From: Cycas panzhihuaensis
Taxonomy: Eukaryota > Cycadophyta
Assembly: GCA_023213395.1 (NCBI GenBank)
Contig: CM041465.1
Location: 180,799,741-180,863,740 of the forward strand
Direction: 5' to 3'
Length of the DNA stretch: 64,000 bases
The notes beneath the pieces are model-generated. The model was not told where the DNA came from and ran no database searches. It worked only from the letters and a program-made list of their open reading frames with translations. Shown here one piece after another: positions 10,913 through 22,690 of this stretch. A program made the position numbers and the translations under genes. The first letter of the stretch is position 1. The number at the start of each line of letters is the position of its first letter.

Positions 10913-11572
10913 TGTTGAGAAGACAAGGTCCTAATAACCTTAAATTACCACCAAGATCTGAACTATTTTGCAACTAGTTACAAGAATAGAAACTAAAATT
11001 TAACATGTAAGTTTTTAAACTAGAGCTAATACAATAAAATGAATAAGAAAGATAGGCATCACATAAACACATGATATAACATCATAAAACCCTGGCAGTG
11101 TGCTAGGGAAACATCCATATAGGAAAGGTATCGATCTTTATTATCAAAGAATGGAGAAATGTATACACTCTGTAGTAGAATGCTCACAGCAATAACAAGT
11201 GGTTACCCAACTCCTCGTAGTACATCCAATACATCGAACACCATCAACATAATGAAAAAACACCCTAAATCGGGCTATATGAGAGAGTTATACAAGGCAC
11301 AAATCTCGACCATAGCATCTAGGGTATTTTGAGTGAACAACCTTGATTCTCTTTATAATTTAATATGCTTTTTAGTGCTAGCCTTTTTAGGGTTGGGGGC
11401 TATCGCCCCTGAACCCTATCTTTACAAGGGTCATTCCAATACCCCCCATAACCCCTGGCCAAGGGGGGATCTTGCCCCCCTTAGAACTCCCCAAGGAAGT
11501 TTGGAGGGGAAATCACACTGCCAACCTATCAAAATTTTAACCTCTAAAACATTATTGTCACATTATCTAATA
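10913..11572 (-). repeat. Element C 3' LTR
   Basis: 660 bp, aligned with 15617-16278. It begins TGTTGAGAAGACAAGG on the plus strand and ends in CTAATA. At 11395-11515 it holds a strikingly GC-rich block with inverted repeats (GGGGGCTATCGCCCC). The minus-strand polypurine tract (GTAGAGAT) lies just inside at 11573-11580. Confidence 0.9.
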
Positions 11573-11679
11573 ATCTCTACGTTGACAACAATTTACCTGA
11601 TACCTTTCATGGACCATTCATCACCTTTTTTGCAAGCCAAGAGAAGTCAAACACCATTTGAACTTATCTAATAATATTG

Positions 11680-13160
11680 GTTTTGTGAACATATTAGCAT
11701 AATTCTATTTTGTGTTAACCTTCTCAAGTGCCACTCCACCTGCTTCCACAACCTGTCTAACAAAATAGTACTTAAGAGCAATATGCTTTGTCTTACTATG
11801 ATAAGCTAGATTCTTTGCTAAGTAATTAGCACTTTGACTGTCACAAAATACCTTTACCTTTTCTTGTTTCCTTCCAAGCTTAACTAATAGACCCTATAAC
11901 TAGATTGTTCCTTTACAAGCATATGCTGGAATAATATATATAGCTTCTGTAGTTGATAATACAATTGTGCTCTACAATTTTGACATCCAACTAACTGGAC
12001 CATTTGCAAGAGTAAATAAATAACCTGAAGTAGACCTTCTCTTATCTAAATCTCCTACAAATTCTAAATCAACATATCCACAAACCTGATTACCTGTACC
12101 TCTAAAGGTAATGCAATAATCACTTATGCCTTTTAAATACCGAAGTACCCATTTCACTACTGCCCAATATTCCTTTCCTAGATTTTTCATAAACCTGCTA
12201 ACTACACTAATTGCATGTAAAATGTCAAGTCTTGTACATACCATGACATACATCAAACTTCCTACTGCACTGGAATAAGGCATACAAGATATATAATCCT
12301 TTCTTCTTCATGACTAGGACTCATACTTGAAGAGATCTTGAAATAGGAAGCCAATGTGATACTCACTAGTTTCACATTTTCCATACCAAACCTAGTTAGC
12401 ACCTTCTCCACATATTTTTGCTATGATAACCATAGCTTACCATTTTTCCTATCTCTATGTATCTCCATACCTAAGATTTGTTTTGCAACTCCTAGATCCT
12501 TCATATCAAAAGTCCTAGCTAATTGAGCCTTTAACTTATTGATTTTTTCCATGCTCTTACTTACAACCAGCATGTCATCAACATACAATACCAAGATAAT
12601 GAATAAGCCATTGTCTAAGAATTTAAAGTAAACATAATAATCATACTCACTTCTTTTGAAATTTTAGCTCTCCATGAAGGTATCAAACTTCTTATACCAT
12701 TGCCTGGATGATTACTTCAAGCCATACAATGATTTCTTAAGCCTGCAAATAAGTATTTTTCTGCCATCCTGTACAAACCCTTCTAGCTGATCCATATAGA
12801 TCTCCTTATGTAAATCTCCATGTAGAAAAGCTATTTTTACATCTAACTGCTCCAACTCTAAATTAAGAGAAGCTACCAATGCTAATAGAACTTGAATTAA
12901 AATAAGTTTGATAACTAGTGAAAAGATCTCATGAAAATTAATACTTGCTTTCTGTGCAAATCCTTTAGCCACAAATCTTGCCCTGTATTTGTCAACATTT
13001 CCATCAACATCTATTTTCTTCTTGAAAACCCACCTATAACCAATAGTCTTCCTGCCGTGTAGAAGTTCTACCAAGTCCCATGAATTATTTTTCTTCCAAC
13101 CATCTATCTCTTCCTACATAGCCCTCTTCCACTTCTCATTATGGATATCATCTACTACTT
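11680..13160 (-). pseudogene. Element C reverse transcriptase and RNase H
   Basis: On the minus strand RT starts near 13160 (KWKRAM box) and runs through KARFVAKGF-type and QLDVKIAFLHGDL boxes to an intact catalytic YVDD at 12574-12585. RNase H begins near 12280 (PYSSAVGSLMYVM) and includes a YVDLEFVGDLDKRRSTSGY-like box (DADWAGD in intact relatives) at about 12020-12080, ending near 11690. The product would make and process the RNA-DNA hybrid. A handful of stops, mostly in place of glutamine, and no large deletion indicate a relatively young copy. Confidence 0.92.
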
Positions 13161-13369
13161 CCTGCTAACATGTAGGCTCACCATCACTAGAAACTAAAGT
13201 AATAGAAATAAAAGGGTTGTACCTATCAGGTGGATGACTAACTTGTGTAGATATTCTAACAATTGGTGGAGGAGTGTCCATATACTCCTATAAATCTTCT
13301 ACAGATTCATCTTCAGAAAGATCTTCCTACTCTTCTATTTCCAAAGATGGTTGGGTTTCAAACTTGACC

Positions 13370-14700
13370 TATTAATGTTTAACTTTATGCTCTTGTTTCA
13401 CTTTAACTTCTATACTATCTGATTTAAGAAAGGGAGATTCATCAAATATAACATCTATTCTAATAGTAATTTTATGGGCAATAGGATCCCACAACCTGTA
13501 TCCCTTCACACCATCTCTATCATCATAACCAACAAAGATATATCTCTTGGATTTTGGGTCTAACTTTGAATGTTGACTTTTATCAGTCAAGACATAAGCA
13601 TCACAATCCAAAACTTTAAAATTTGAATAGTCACATGGATGTCTAGTCCATACCTCTTTAGGAATCTTACAATCTATTGCAAGTGATGGTGACCTATTTA
13701 CCAAATAGCAAGTTGTTTAAATAGCTTCTGCCCATAAGCCCTACTCCACTCTTATATTACTTAGCATACTTCTTGCTCTTTCCAAGAGTATCCTATTCAT
13801 ATGCTTGGCTATATTATTTTGCTACAGAGTATAGCTAGTGGTCTTATGCCTTTCAATCCCAACTTCTCTATAATAGTTCTCAAACTCCAAGGAGTTGAAC
13901 TCACCTCCATTGTCAGTTCTTAAACATTTGATTGACTTGTTAGTGCTCTTCTTAACTAGAGACTTAAACTGCTTAAACACACTAAAAACTTCATATTTCC
14001 TTTTTAAAAAATAGACCCATACCTTTCTGGAGTAATCATCTATAAATGTGATAAAGTACAATGATCCTCTATAAGATGTTGTAGGGGTTAGTTCCCATAC
14101 ATCTGAATGTACATAATCTTGAACACCTTTACTAGTGTGACTCCCTACTTAAAACTTGAGTCTATACTGCTTTCCAAAAATACAATATTTGCAAAAGGCC
14201 AAATCTAAAAGTTGTAAGTTAGGAAGTAACTTACGATTCATCAGTGCCTTAAGTCCTCTCTCACTCATGTGCCCAAGTCTCTGATGCCATAATTGAGCTA
14301 GATCTTCTACAGTCTTTGATGTTATAGCTCCATGGCTGACATCTATACTTTCCACTAAAATATAAAGGTTTCCTTTCTTTAAGGCTTTCATAATAACCAA
14401 GCCACTCTTTGACACCTTTAAGACTCCTTCATGACCTTTGTTCTTATAACTACCAAAATCTAGCTCATCCAAGAAAATCATATTACTTTTTAGATCAGGT
14501 ACATATCTAACTTTAGTTAATGTTCTCACTACACCATTGAACATTTTAATTCTGATGCTAATAATGCCCACTGTCTTATAAGAAACTTTATTTCCCATAA
14601 GCACATCATCACCATCAAAAGGTTGGTACGATGAGAACTAACTCTTGTGTGGACACATGTGGTGTGAAGCACCTGAATCTAATAACTAATCATAGTAATA
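13370..14700 (-). pseudogene. Element C protease C-terminus and integrase
   Basis: The 151-codon open stretch 14149-14604 covers the end of the protease (VRYVPDLKSNMIF, family box PxLxxNLLS) and the pre-integrase zinc region (LWHQRLGHMSERGL, then CKYCIFGKQ). The core domain lies at 13822-14061 (FITFIDDYSRKVWVYF; RTDNGGEF retained) and the C-terminal part at 13372-13704 (YIFVGYDDRDGVKGYRLWDP). The third catalytic acidic residue, normally in VAERMNR, reads AKHMNR near 13805, so the enzyme would be inactive even without its stops. Confidence 0.92.
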
Positions 14701-14779
14701 ATGGGAAACACTATAAGTAATCAAGACATCATCATCTGTATCTTTATTTGACTCCATCTAATTAGCCTCCTTGGTAGGA

Positions 14780-15560
14780 TCTTCCTTTTTCTGGAACTCC
14801 TTCCTTTTATATCAATCCTTCTTGAGGTGACTTATCTTATTACAGTGCCAACATCTAAGCTTACTCTTCTTGCCTTTTGACTTTGACCTCAATGTATCCC
14901 TAGAACTTTGTCCTCTCTCAATTGTTCTACCCTTATTGTCATAACTTCTGGTGTGGAGGTTTCAAGACTAGACTTCCTCCTCACTTCTTCCATCAGCAAA
15001 GCACTCATAACATAATCATAGTCTAATTCATCTGTAGTGCTAAGACTAATTAAGGTGATAATATTATCCTAGGATTCTGGTAATGAACATAGCAAGGTAA
15101 TAGCCTTGTCCTCATCCTTAATCATGACATCAATACTAGCTAACTGACAAATAAGAGTATTGAAAATATTTAAATGGTCAGTAATTTTTATACCTTTCTT
15201 CATTCATAATGAGTACAGTTGCCTCTTCAAGTAGATTTGATTCGTCACTAATTTGGTCATATACAAGCCTTCTAACCGGGTCCATAATCATGTTGTTATC
15301 TGCTCTCCTACGATGTTAAATAAAACTTCATCCGCTAAACACAATTGTATTATGCTAAGAGCGCTTTTGTCTACATGATCCCATTCATCATCTTCCATCC
15401 CTACGGGTTTCTTCGATTGACTTCAAGAGCTCTATAGAAATCTTGTTGTACTAGAACATCATATGCTTTCAACTTCCACAACTTGAAGTTGTTCTTGCCA
15501 TTGAATTTCTCTACCTCAAACTTTTCATTCACCAGTTTTTCCATTTGGTATTGAAAAGGC
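14780..15560 (-). pseudogene. Element C gag
   Basis: On the minus strand the gag starts near 15540 with FEVEKFNGKNNFKLWK, the standard copia gag opening, and continues through LCSLPESWDNI (near 15085-15055), the UBN2 signature. A zinc knuckle CWHCNKISHLKKD sits at about 14818-14860 with its last cysteine replaced. Frameshifts occur around 15240-15420. Gag would coat the RNA. The gene is non-functional. Confidence 0.85.
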
Positions 15561-15601
15561 CGACACTAAAACCTTCACAAACTTGCTACAAAAATAAAAG
15601 T

Positions 15602-15614
15602 GGCTCTAATACCA
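15602..15614 (-). other. Element C primer-binding site
   Basis: The minus strand reads TGGTATTAGAGCC, one base from the initiator-Met tRNA complement TGGTATCAGAGCC. It is two bases inside the 5' LTR. Confidence 0.9.
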
Positions 15615-15616
15615 CT

Positions 15617-16278
15617 TATTGAGAAGACAAGGCCCCAATAACCTGAAACTACCACCAAGATCTAAACTATTTTGCAACTAGTTATAGGAATCAAAACTAA
15701 AATTTAACATGTAAGTTCTTAAACCAGAGATAATACAATAAAATGAATAAGAAAGCTAAGCATCATATATACACCTGATATAATGTGGTAAAACCCTAGC
15801 AATGTGATAGGGAAACATCCACACAGGAAATGTATCAATATTTATTATCAAAGAATGGAGAAATGTACACACTCTGTAGCAGAATGCTTATAGTAATAAT
15901 AACCAGCTACCTAACTCCTCACAGTACATTCAATACATCGAACACCATCAACATAATAAAAAAACACCCTAAATCAAGCTAAATAAGATATTCATATAAG
16001 GCACAAATCTCGACCATAGAATCTAAGGTATTTTAAGTGAAAGACCCTGATTCTCTTTACAATTTAGTATGATTTTTAATACTAGCTTTTTTTGGGTTGG
16101 GGGCTATCGCCCTCGAACTCCCTCTTTGCGGGGGGCATTCCAATGCCCCACATAACCCCCTTGGCCAAGGGCAGATCTCACCTCCTTTGGAACCCCTCGA
16201 GGAAGTTTGGAGGGGAAACTATGCTACCAACCTATTAAAATTTTAGCCTCCAAAATATTATTGTCACATTATCTAATA
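15617..16278 (-). repeat. Element C 5' LTR
   Basis: 662 bp matching 10913-11572, including the GC-rich hairpin block (16096-16215). It is followed by the right TATAG duplication at 16279-16283. Confidence 0.9.
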
Positions 16279-16349
16279 TATAGACCTATATAATTACCTA
16301 GAGTTCTTACTAATAGTAAAAGAAGAGCTCTATCATCCATAGGATGATG

Positions 16350-16750
16350 ACATAACAAAATTTGGACCATGCATTTTAATGGGTCCAAGTCTAGGCCTAG
16401 AGTTGGTGGTGATGTTGTTCTCAAATTTCCTCCTCTTAAATTTTTTTCATTTTCTTTTACATTTTTATTTCAGTATACTAACAATACAACCAAGTATGAA
16501 GCTTTGATTTGGAGCCTAAAAATATCTAAGAATCTCCAAGTAAAAAACCCTAAGGTTTTTGGGGACTCTGAATTAATAATAAACTAGATCAAAGCCTTGA
16601 TCTTGATATAATATAACATATTTAGAAGTTATAGAAAAAGGGTGCATGAGTTGATCAATGACTTCAAATCTTTCTCTATTTCTCATGTTCCCAAGGAAGA
16701 CAAGCAATTAGCAAATTCACTAGTAATTATAACTTCTCTCTTGGAGATCA
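16350..16750 (+). pseudogene. Element B extra (plant Tat-type) RNase H domain
   Basis: After a tryptophan, MHFNGSKSR (from 16369) matches the first strand of the additional RNase H of Tat elements, where intact copies have FDGS. NNTTKYEALIWSLKI (16477-16530) keeps the catalytic glutamate, FGDSELII (16561-16583) keeps the middle aspartate, and HVPKEDKQLANSLV (16687-16728) matches the last motif with Asp changed to Asn. Two of four catalytic residues are lost as Asp-to-Asn, consistent with G-to-A decay. The domain lies between protease and RT, whereas in the Ogre/Retand elements I know it follows the first RNase H. Confidence 0.82.
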
Positions 16751-17129
16751 ATCCAACTAACCCTAATAACAAAAATATTGAGATCATTTCCAAGTCTTTT
16801 ATCCCAATAATGTTGACCAATGGAAAGTGTTTGAAAATGATGATCAAATTGGCTACTTCTAAGGAGCGAAGAAGAATTTACTAATCAACAAGTTGAGAGG
16901 TCTTAACCTTCCCTTAACAAAATAAATGCAATAGATGATATAAATAAGGAAGGGGTCATGTGAATCAAATCAAATAAGATTCCAAAGGGAATATTGACTT
17001 TCGAATGCCTATTTAATATGAATGTTTCTCTAAAGGTTAAGCCAATCAAGCACAAAGTGTTAAATAGGGTTTTGCAGAAGAATGTCCTTGTTAAGATAGG
17101 TATTTAAAATGAACCTAGATTAATTTATA

Positions 17130-17930
17130 TTAGTTAAGCATGCACTTTAAAGGAATGGGAAAACTTCATTAATATATGTAATAGATATGAAGACATTTTT
17201 GTGTGGAAGTACTAAGATTTAAAGATTTTCAATTTGGAGGTAACCCAACATACCATTCCTATCAAGCTAGAAGTAAATCCATCCCGATAAAAGCAAAGGC
17301 CTTAGAACTTGAAGCTAAGGGATTTGATTTAGGCCAAGCTTAACAAGTTGCTAGATGTTGATATATTTTTTTCTATTAATGGGTATCTAACCTAATCCTT
17401 GTTAGGAAAAAAAAAGATAGCATTCACCTTTATGTCGACTTTAGGAATTTAAATAAATAACCCCTTAAGGATACTTAGCCTTTACTACACATGGAACAAA
17501 TTTTATAGGCCACAGATGGTTAAAAAAATTATGTCCTCAATAAATCATTTCTCTGAATATAATCAAATTTTGGTCTCTAAAGCTAACTAACCAAAAATGA
17601 CATTTACCACTCTTTGGGGAGTTTTCACTTATAAAAAGATACCCTTTGTACTTATCAAAGTAAGGGTTACATTCTAAAGAGTTATAAAGCATTCCTTTAA
17701 AGGCATAATTGGTATGATCATTGTCATCTATCTTAGTTATATAAACATTTAATCCAAAAGGTAGAAAAATCATTTTAAGCATCTAGAAAGAGTATTGCAA
17801 AGGTGCAGAGAGCTTAGGATTTCCCTTCACCCAAAGAAGGCTATGCTTAGAGTGACTACAGGGGAAGTTACTTGGTCATATTGTTTCTAAAGAATGAACT
17901 TTTATTGACCTAAAATGAGTTAAGGCAATT
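17130..17930 (+). pseudogene. Element B reverse transcriptase (decayed)
   Basis: Through several frameshifts one can follow DIFVW, HTIPIKLEVNPS, then LYVDFRNLNK near 17430-17460, corresponding to the VDYRDLN box of gypsy RT, DGFSEYNQI (17544-17570) and MTFTTLWGVFTYKKIPF (17596-17645). The catalytic YLDD appears as YLSY near 17735. A long minus-strand open frame at 17537-17782 is only the shadow of this region. The enzyme is inactive. Confidence 0.8.
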
Positions 17931-18530
17931 AAGAAACTCCCACTTCCATTGAATAAGAAAGAATTGTAGTCTTTCTTTGACAAAATTAATTTCTCCAGAA
18001 GGTTTATCCTAGATTTTGTTAGGATCACTCTTCCTATAAATTAAGTATTGAGGTCTAAGTTAAATTTTCAATAGATAAAGGAGGCCAAATTTGCTTTCAA
18101 GTAGATTAAATAATGCATTGCTCAATCTCTAATCCTAACCAACCTAAAATCCACAAAGGCTTTTATCATTTACTCATATGCTTTGAAGGGGGGATATGCA
18201 ATAATGCTAATGGAAACCAATGAGGACAAGGAAGAACAAACAATTGTATTTCTTAGTAGAATGCTCAAGGAATATCAGTTGAGATATTCTATAGTTTAAA
18301 AGAAAGCATTTTCCCTAGTAAAGGCAATTAAAGACATCAAGCCCTATATCATACATAAGTATATTATTACATATGTTTATTTAGCCTTGGTTAAGATGGC
18401 ATTTAGATTGACCCTTTAACAAGTAGGCCAAGTGGTTATCTAAAATTCAAGAATTCAACTTAGATGTAAAATTGATATGTATAGTGAAAGGATAGGGCCT
18501 TTGTAAACTAATTGCTAAGGACTATTTGAA
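17931..18530 (+). pseudogene. Element B RT connection and conventional RNase H (decayed)
   Basis: Recognisable pieces are LQSFFGKIN-like residues near 17965-17995 (the thumb box of gypsy RT), a KGGYAIMLM box near 18188 (start of the gypsy RNase H), VFLSRMLKEYQLRYS (18248-18292) and a KKAFSLVKAIK box near 18303. These follow RT directly, so B has both RNase H types. Stops and frameshifts occur throughout. Confidence 0.75.
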
Positions 18531-18639
18531 GGCCATTACATGTTCATGTGAACCAATTAAAAAGGAAGGACATTCAGGAAGCTTAGTTGGTTTTTGAGTC
18601 TTAGATGTTAATAATGATCCCTTCTCATCTATTTTGCAA

Positions 18640-19920
18640 GATATTTATTTCCCTCCCATGCATGGGATTTGTCTGGAGTATATAAATATAAGAGGTAAGA
18701 GAACTCTTAAGTTGAGGACCACAGCATATATCATCATTCAGGGGAAATTATATAAAAGGGGATTTAAGGGGTCTCTATTTAAATGTCTCTAAATACAAAA
18801 AGAAATTGAGATCCTAAAATAAATTCATTTAGGGCTTTGTGGAGGATATTTTGTAGTCAAAGCCACAACTCAAAAAATTCTAAGGGTGGGTTTCTTTTAG
18901 TTGATAATATCCAATGATGTTTTTAACTTGGTAAGAAGTTGTTATCCACACTAAAGGTTTGTAGGATAGCAATGCTTAGCATCCATACCCCTTAAACCTA
19001 TCTTTGCTAATCAGTCATTTGAGAAATGGAGTCTAAATTTCATAAGTCTAATAAATCCTCCTTTGAGCAAAGGACATACATATATGCTCACTGCAACTAA
19101 CTACTTCACAGAATGGACTAAGGTAGTTTCATTTGACAAAGCTAGCTCAATAATATTCATCAAGTTTATATAACAAATCCTCATTCCCAGATTTAACATT
19201 CCTATAATTTTAATTTTTGATAATGGATTGGCCTTTACATCCTTAGAGATGTTATATTTTGTATGGAAATATAGGGTATTACTCAATACTTCTTCTAACT
19301 ACTATCCCTAGCGAAATGGATAAAGAGTCCTCCAATAAGAACTTGATCAAAATAATAAAAGGGTTGATAAAAAAAAATCAAAGAAACTAGCATATCAAAC
19401 TACACTAGGATTTATGGGCTAATAAGATCACTAAGAAGGATTCTATTGGGTACCCCCCATATCATTTAGTCTATGATAAAAAGGTTGTGATGCCTCCCCA
19501 CTTGTCCATAAAATCTTTATAGCTAGTTGAATGTGAGGATGGGAACCTTTCCCCAATAGCTTTAAGATTTCAAAGTTTGTTAGTATTGGATGAAAAATAA
19601 CAAAATATCTTAGACCACATTGAAACTCACTAGGGAAAGGTTTAGAAAGTTTTTAACAATAAACCCAACATGAGAAAATTTTTCTAATTAGGTGATAAAG
19701 TATCAGTATGGGTTAAAACACATTAGAAACTTGCCTTAAATCAAAATTTTGACCTATTGTGGTTGGATCCCTATACAATCCATGAGACTGTTGATAAAAA
19801 TGCTTTCCATATAAAGAACCTATCAAGAGAGTGGTTTCTGATTCCAATCAATGGATAATTCATTAAGCATTGTTATAAAGGGTAATTTTAGGCTAAAGTA
19901 GTGTACATATGTAGATATTT
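18640..19920 (+). pseudogene. Element B integrase (decayed)
   Basis: The zinc-finger region includes GKLYKRGFKGSLFKCL (18745-18792) and HLGLCGG near 18828. The core has WSLNFISLINPP (near 19030), TATNYFTEWTKVV (near 19093) and FDNGLAFTS (near 19217), where intact relatives have a D-N-G catalytic motif. The C-terminal region extends to about 19910. Gypsy integrase lies last in pol, as here. Numerous stops make it dead, and no chromodomain is visible, in line with a Tat-type rather than a chromovirus element. Confidence 0.78.
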
Positions 19921-19929
19921 CAAAGGAGA

Positions 19930-22272
19930 ATAATTGTGTTCTTACAACCCATATAGGGTAATAAGAAGTGAGGAGGCTAAACATTACTCATGGAAGGGTA
20001 CATACCAAAATTTTAAGCAAGTTTATTTTATTTATCATTTTCACTTGGTAGCAATATTCATAACATAGAGACAATCCAAGTAAGAATAGGAAACAAAAGA
20101 TATTCCTTTTGTAATAAGGGTTAGTTAAATGAGTTTTGATTTTAAAATCAAGAAAAATTTGCCTTAGAATGGCAAAAAGCTTAAAAATTGATCCTAAAGG
20201 AGATTAATGAATTTGAGCAAGAAAGTAAGCTAAAAAAGACTCGTCCCTTAGAAGTTTTGTGGGATTATTCATCTACATCCTGCACCCAATAAATAATAAA
20301 CTAGAAAAGAACATTATTAAGGGTAGAATAATGGAAGAGATGGTGTTGTTGGGTAATTTTGACTACTTGATCAAGATGACTAAAAACATCATATCCATTA
20401 ATGGTAAGAAACTATGAGAGAATGATGTAAATCGATGAACAAGTTTTAACCATCAGATCGAGATAATTGATTTAATGTTATCCACTGAGATAACATAAAG
20501 GGGAATGCCTACAAAGATTAATATTTAGAATTTTTTTATAAGTTATCCCATATCCTACATCTTGTAAGAAAGGTTTACACGGTAATGAAAGTCTCTCCTA
20601 AGGTGCAAGTGTGGATTTAGTTGAATAAAGACTCTCCCATCTCATGCCCCCTATCTCGTGTCCCATGACTAAGTGAATAAGGGTATAAATCTCAACTTAA
20701 GTATGTTAGTGAAGGTGTGGTCCCCACCCTGATGAGGCAAATTTTTACTAGTTTGAAGCAGATTTATATTAATTCCCCCACTTAACTTGTTTATTATCCC
20801 ATTAATCCTACATTCGTAACTTTAAGTTTGAGAATATAATTCATCCATCTCTCTCCTTTTTCATTCTTCTATATTAGTCATCAATCATCTCATTATTACA
20901 CATAGTAGGCCTTAAAAATTCTCAGAGTTTCTACCAGTGATAAATTTCTATTAATACCCAAGTAATGACAAGTAGATTATCTCACAACTGATTGCTTTAG
21001 CTTTATGCACTACCCTCTATGTCTTAATGTTGCTTGTAGCCTATGCTTTCTATTCTTTTTCAATAACCCAATTAAGTGTTTAGTATGGAAGAATAACATT
21101 TTTCCAACTCAAGTGGCCATGGATGCTCAAAACAACTTGAAGTTATATCTATCTGCTATATATGGTAAAGATATCTTAGTAATAAGGAGACTAAGAAGAT
21201 GTGGTCTATATTAAACATGCTACACAACTGAAACATTACCTATTCTCTATAGTATCAAGGTGCATGACACAATTTATCAAAGATAATAAAGAAATCCATG
21301 GTAGGATAATAAATCCTTTTGCAATCTTACCTCAATGCACTCTCATAAGGCTTTGACATTCTCAAAGTCCACTAAGGCATTATCTCCTAAAAATTTATCT
21401 ATACTTCAAAGAAAGGTAACCATAAATAAGAGAGTTATTCAAGATCATGCATATCTCTCTAAGGGGAAAAAGAAACTAAAAAAGGAAAAAAAATGAAAAG
21501 AAAGGAGGTAAAAGTTCACCATTAAAGGGTGCAAAAAAAGAGAAAAAACAAGTAGGAGATATGAGGATAGCATTGATACCATTGAAAGGCTTATTGGCCA
21601 CAAAGAACTATAGGGTGAAGATAAAGAAAAATAGAGTGAGAAGTCCAAGCTAGGATAAAACTCTAACTACTTTAGATGATCTTGACAAAGAATTTATGAG
21701 ACCACCATTACTACCCCATTCCTTAAATCTAAAGAATGTATGACAAAATAAGGAAAATTAATCATAAGCAAGGGCTCAATGTTAGCGCTTCCTATAGGTT
21801 ATAGGAAGGATAATAGCTTGTTCTTAGTAGCTTTAGTAAGCCAAAGTAAAGCAATTAATGAAGTATCAAGGCCTTCTTTTAGTGAAGAATGCATCCTCTG
21901 GTCTATTAAGAAGCACACCAACTTAAGAGAAATAATGCACCTATACTAAATCCTAGCCACTACAAGATTCCGAAATAAGGAAGTGGAATAAGTAGCAACA
22001 AGATTTAGGGAAAAAGTTTTCTTTTAGGGGGTCTTGACTTTTCATCTTTTGTGGAGAGGGGAGGCAAGGGAAGAGTTATTTATGGGAAAATTTTCTCTAT
22101 ATGAAGGAGATTTTTTTATTTTTTTATTTTTTAGGATTTTTGTTTAATAGAGAATAGGCGAGGTTTGGGAAACCCATTGACTTGTAAGCTTTGTATGTGT
22201 TAGTTGCTTTATATATCTTTTGCTCTAAACAAGTCAAAGCTTGTAAGTTTTTTATATAAAGTTTGAAGGTAT
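19930..22272 (+). other. Element B long 3' non-coding tail
   Basis: About 2.3 kb between integrase and the 3' LTR with no recognised domain. A 69-codon frame (21005-21214) and a lysine-rich stretch near 21460-21640 have no family I recognise and may be chance. Long 3' tails, sometimes with an uncharacterised ORF, are known in Tat/Ogre and Athila groups. Confidence 0.55.
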
Positions 22273-22283
22273 AAGAGAAGGAA
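22273..22283 (+). other. Element B polypurine tract
   Basis: AAGAGAAGGAA lies directly before the LTR start TGTTAAG. Confidence 0.75.
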
Positions 22284-22690
22284 TGTTAAGTATATCCGTC
22301 AGTCTCCCTTTTATACATTCCATGCTATCATGAAAAAAAAATTCATTTGACTAGGTCTAACTATAATATGAATTGGTAATGGTTGCCTAATTTTCTTCTC
22401 TTTTCTTATACATTCTAGTATAATGCTTAATTTTATTTTAATTTAGTTAAATTTTCATTTTCCTACTCATGTTTAATATTTATGTGCATCAACATGCCTT
22501 TTGTTCATTTTTCTTGTGGATGCATGTTATTTACTATGCACATATTATCTCAAGGCCCCCTCAATAACAAATTAATTTTAAGTTATCCCAAACTTTTTGT
22601 GTAAATTTCTTAAGAACACTATGCAAGCTAACTTCTTTTACTTTTTTCTTTTTATCAGTTACTAGAAAGGCATAAAAAATCTAGGTAATA
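22284..22690 (+). repeat. Element B 3' LTR
   Basis: 407 bp, starting TGTTAAGTATATCC and matching 7914-8233 from its 19th base to TAGGTAATA. The complete TG start shows what is missing in the 5' copy. Confidence 0.85.

Larger units (their letters stand above)
10913..16278 (-). mobile_element. Element C: Ty1/copia retrotransposon inserted in element B
   Basis: LTRs of about 660 bp (10913-11572 and 15617-16278), an exact TATAG duplication, a minus-strand primer-binding site at 15602-15614 and a complete copia polyprotein order read on the minus strand show a full-length 5.37-kb element. It is among the best preserved here: one frame can be followed from gag to RNase H with scattered stops and few frameshifts. 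It separates B's protease from B's extra RNase H. Confidence 0.95.
7914..22690 (+). mobile_element. Element B: Ty3/gypsy retrotransposon, Tat/Ogre-like, with extra RNase H
   Basis: LTRs at 7914-8233 (5'-truncated) and 22284-22690 flank gag, an aspartic protease, a plant-type second RNase H domain, RT, the conventional RNase H and integrase. RT before integrase makes it gypsy. The additional RNase H belongs to the Tat/Ogre group. It is split by copia element C at 10913-16278. Without C it is about 9.4 kb. It has a 2.3-kb 3' tail, and its leader carries a recent internal duplication. It is heavily decayed, with almost every glutamine codon position open to stops. Confidence 0.85.

Noticed and set aside
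11973-12120. Endogenous pararetrovirus or envelope-bearing virus
   Set aside because: All RT-bearing regions have LTRs, integrase and copia or gypsy domain orders. No movement protein, coat or envelope domain was seen.
17537-17782. 81-codon open frame on the minus strand
   Set aside because: It lies exactly opposite element B's RT, whose plus-strand motifs (DGFSEYNQI, MTFTTLWGVF) explain the sequence.
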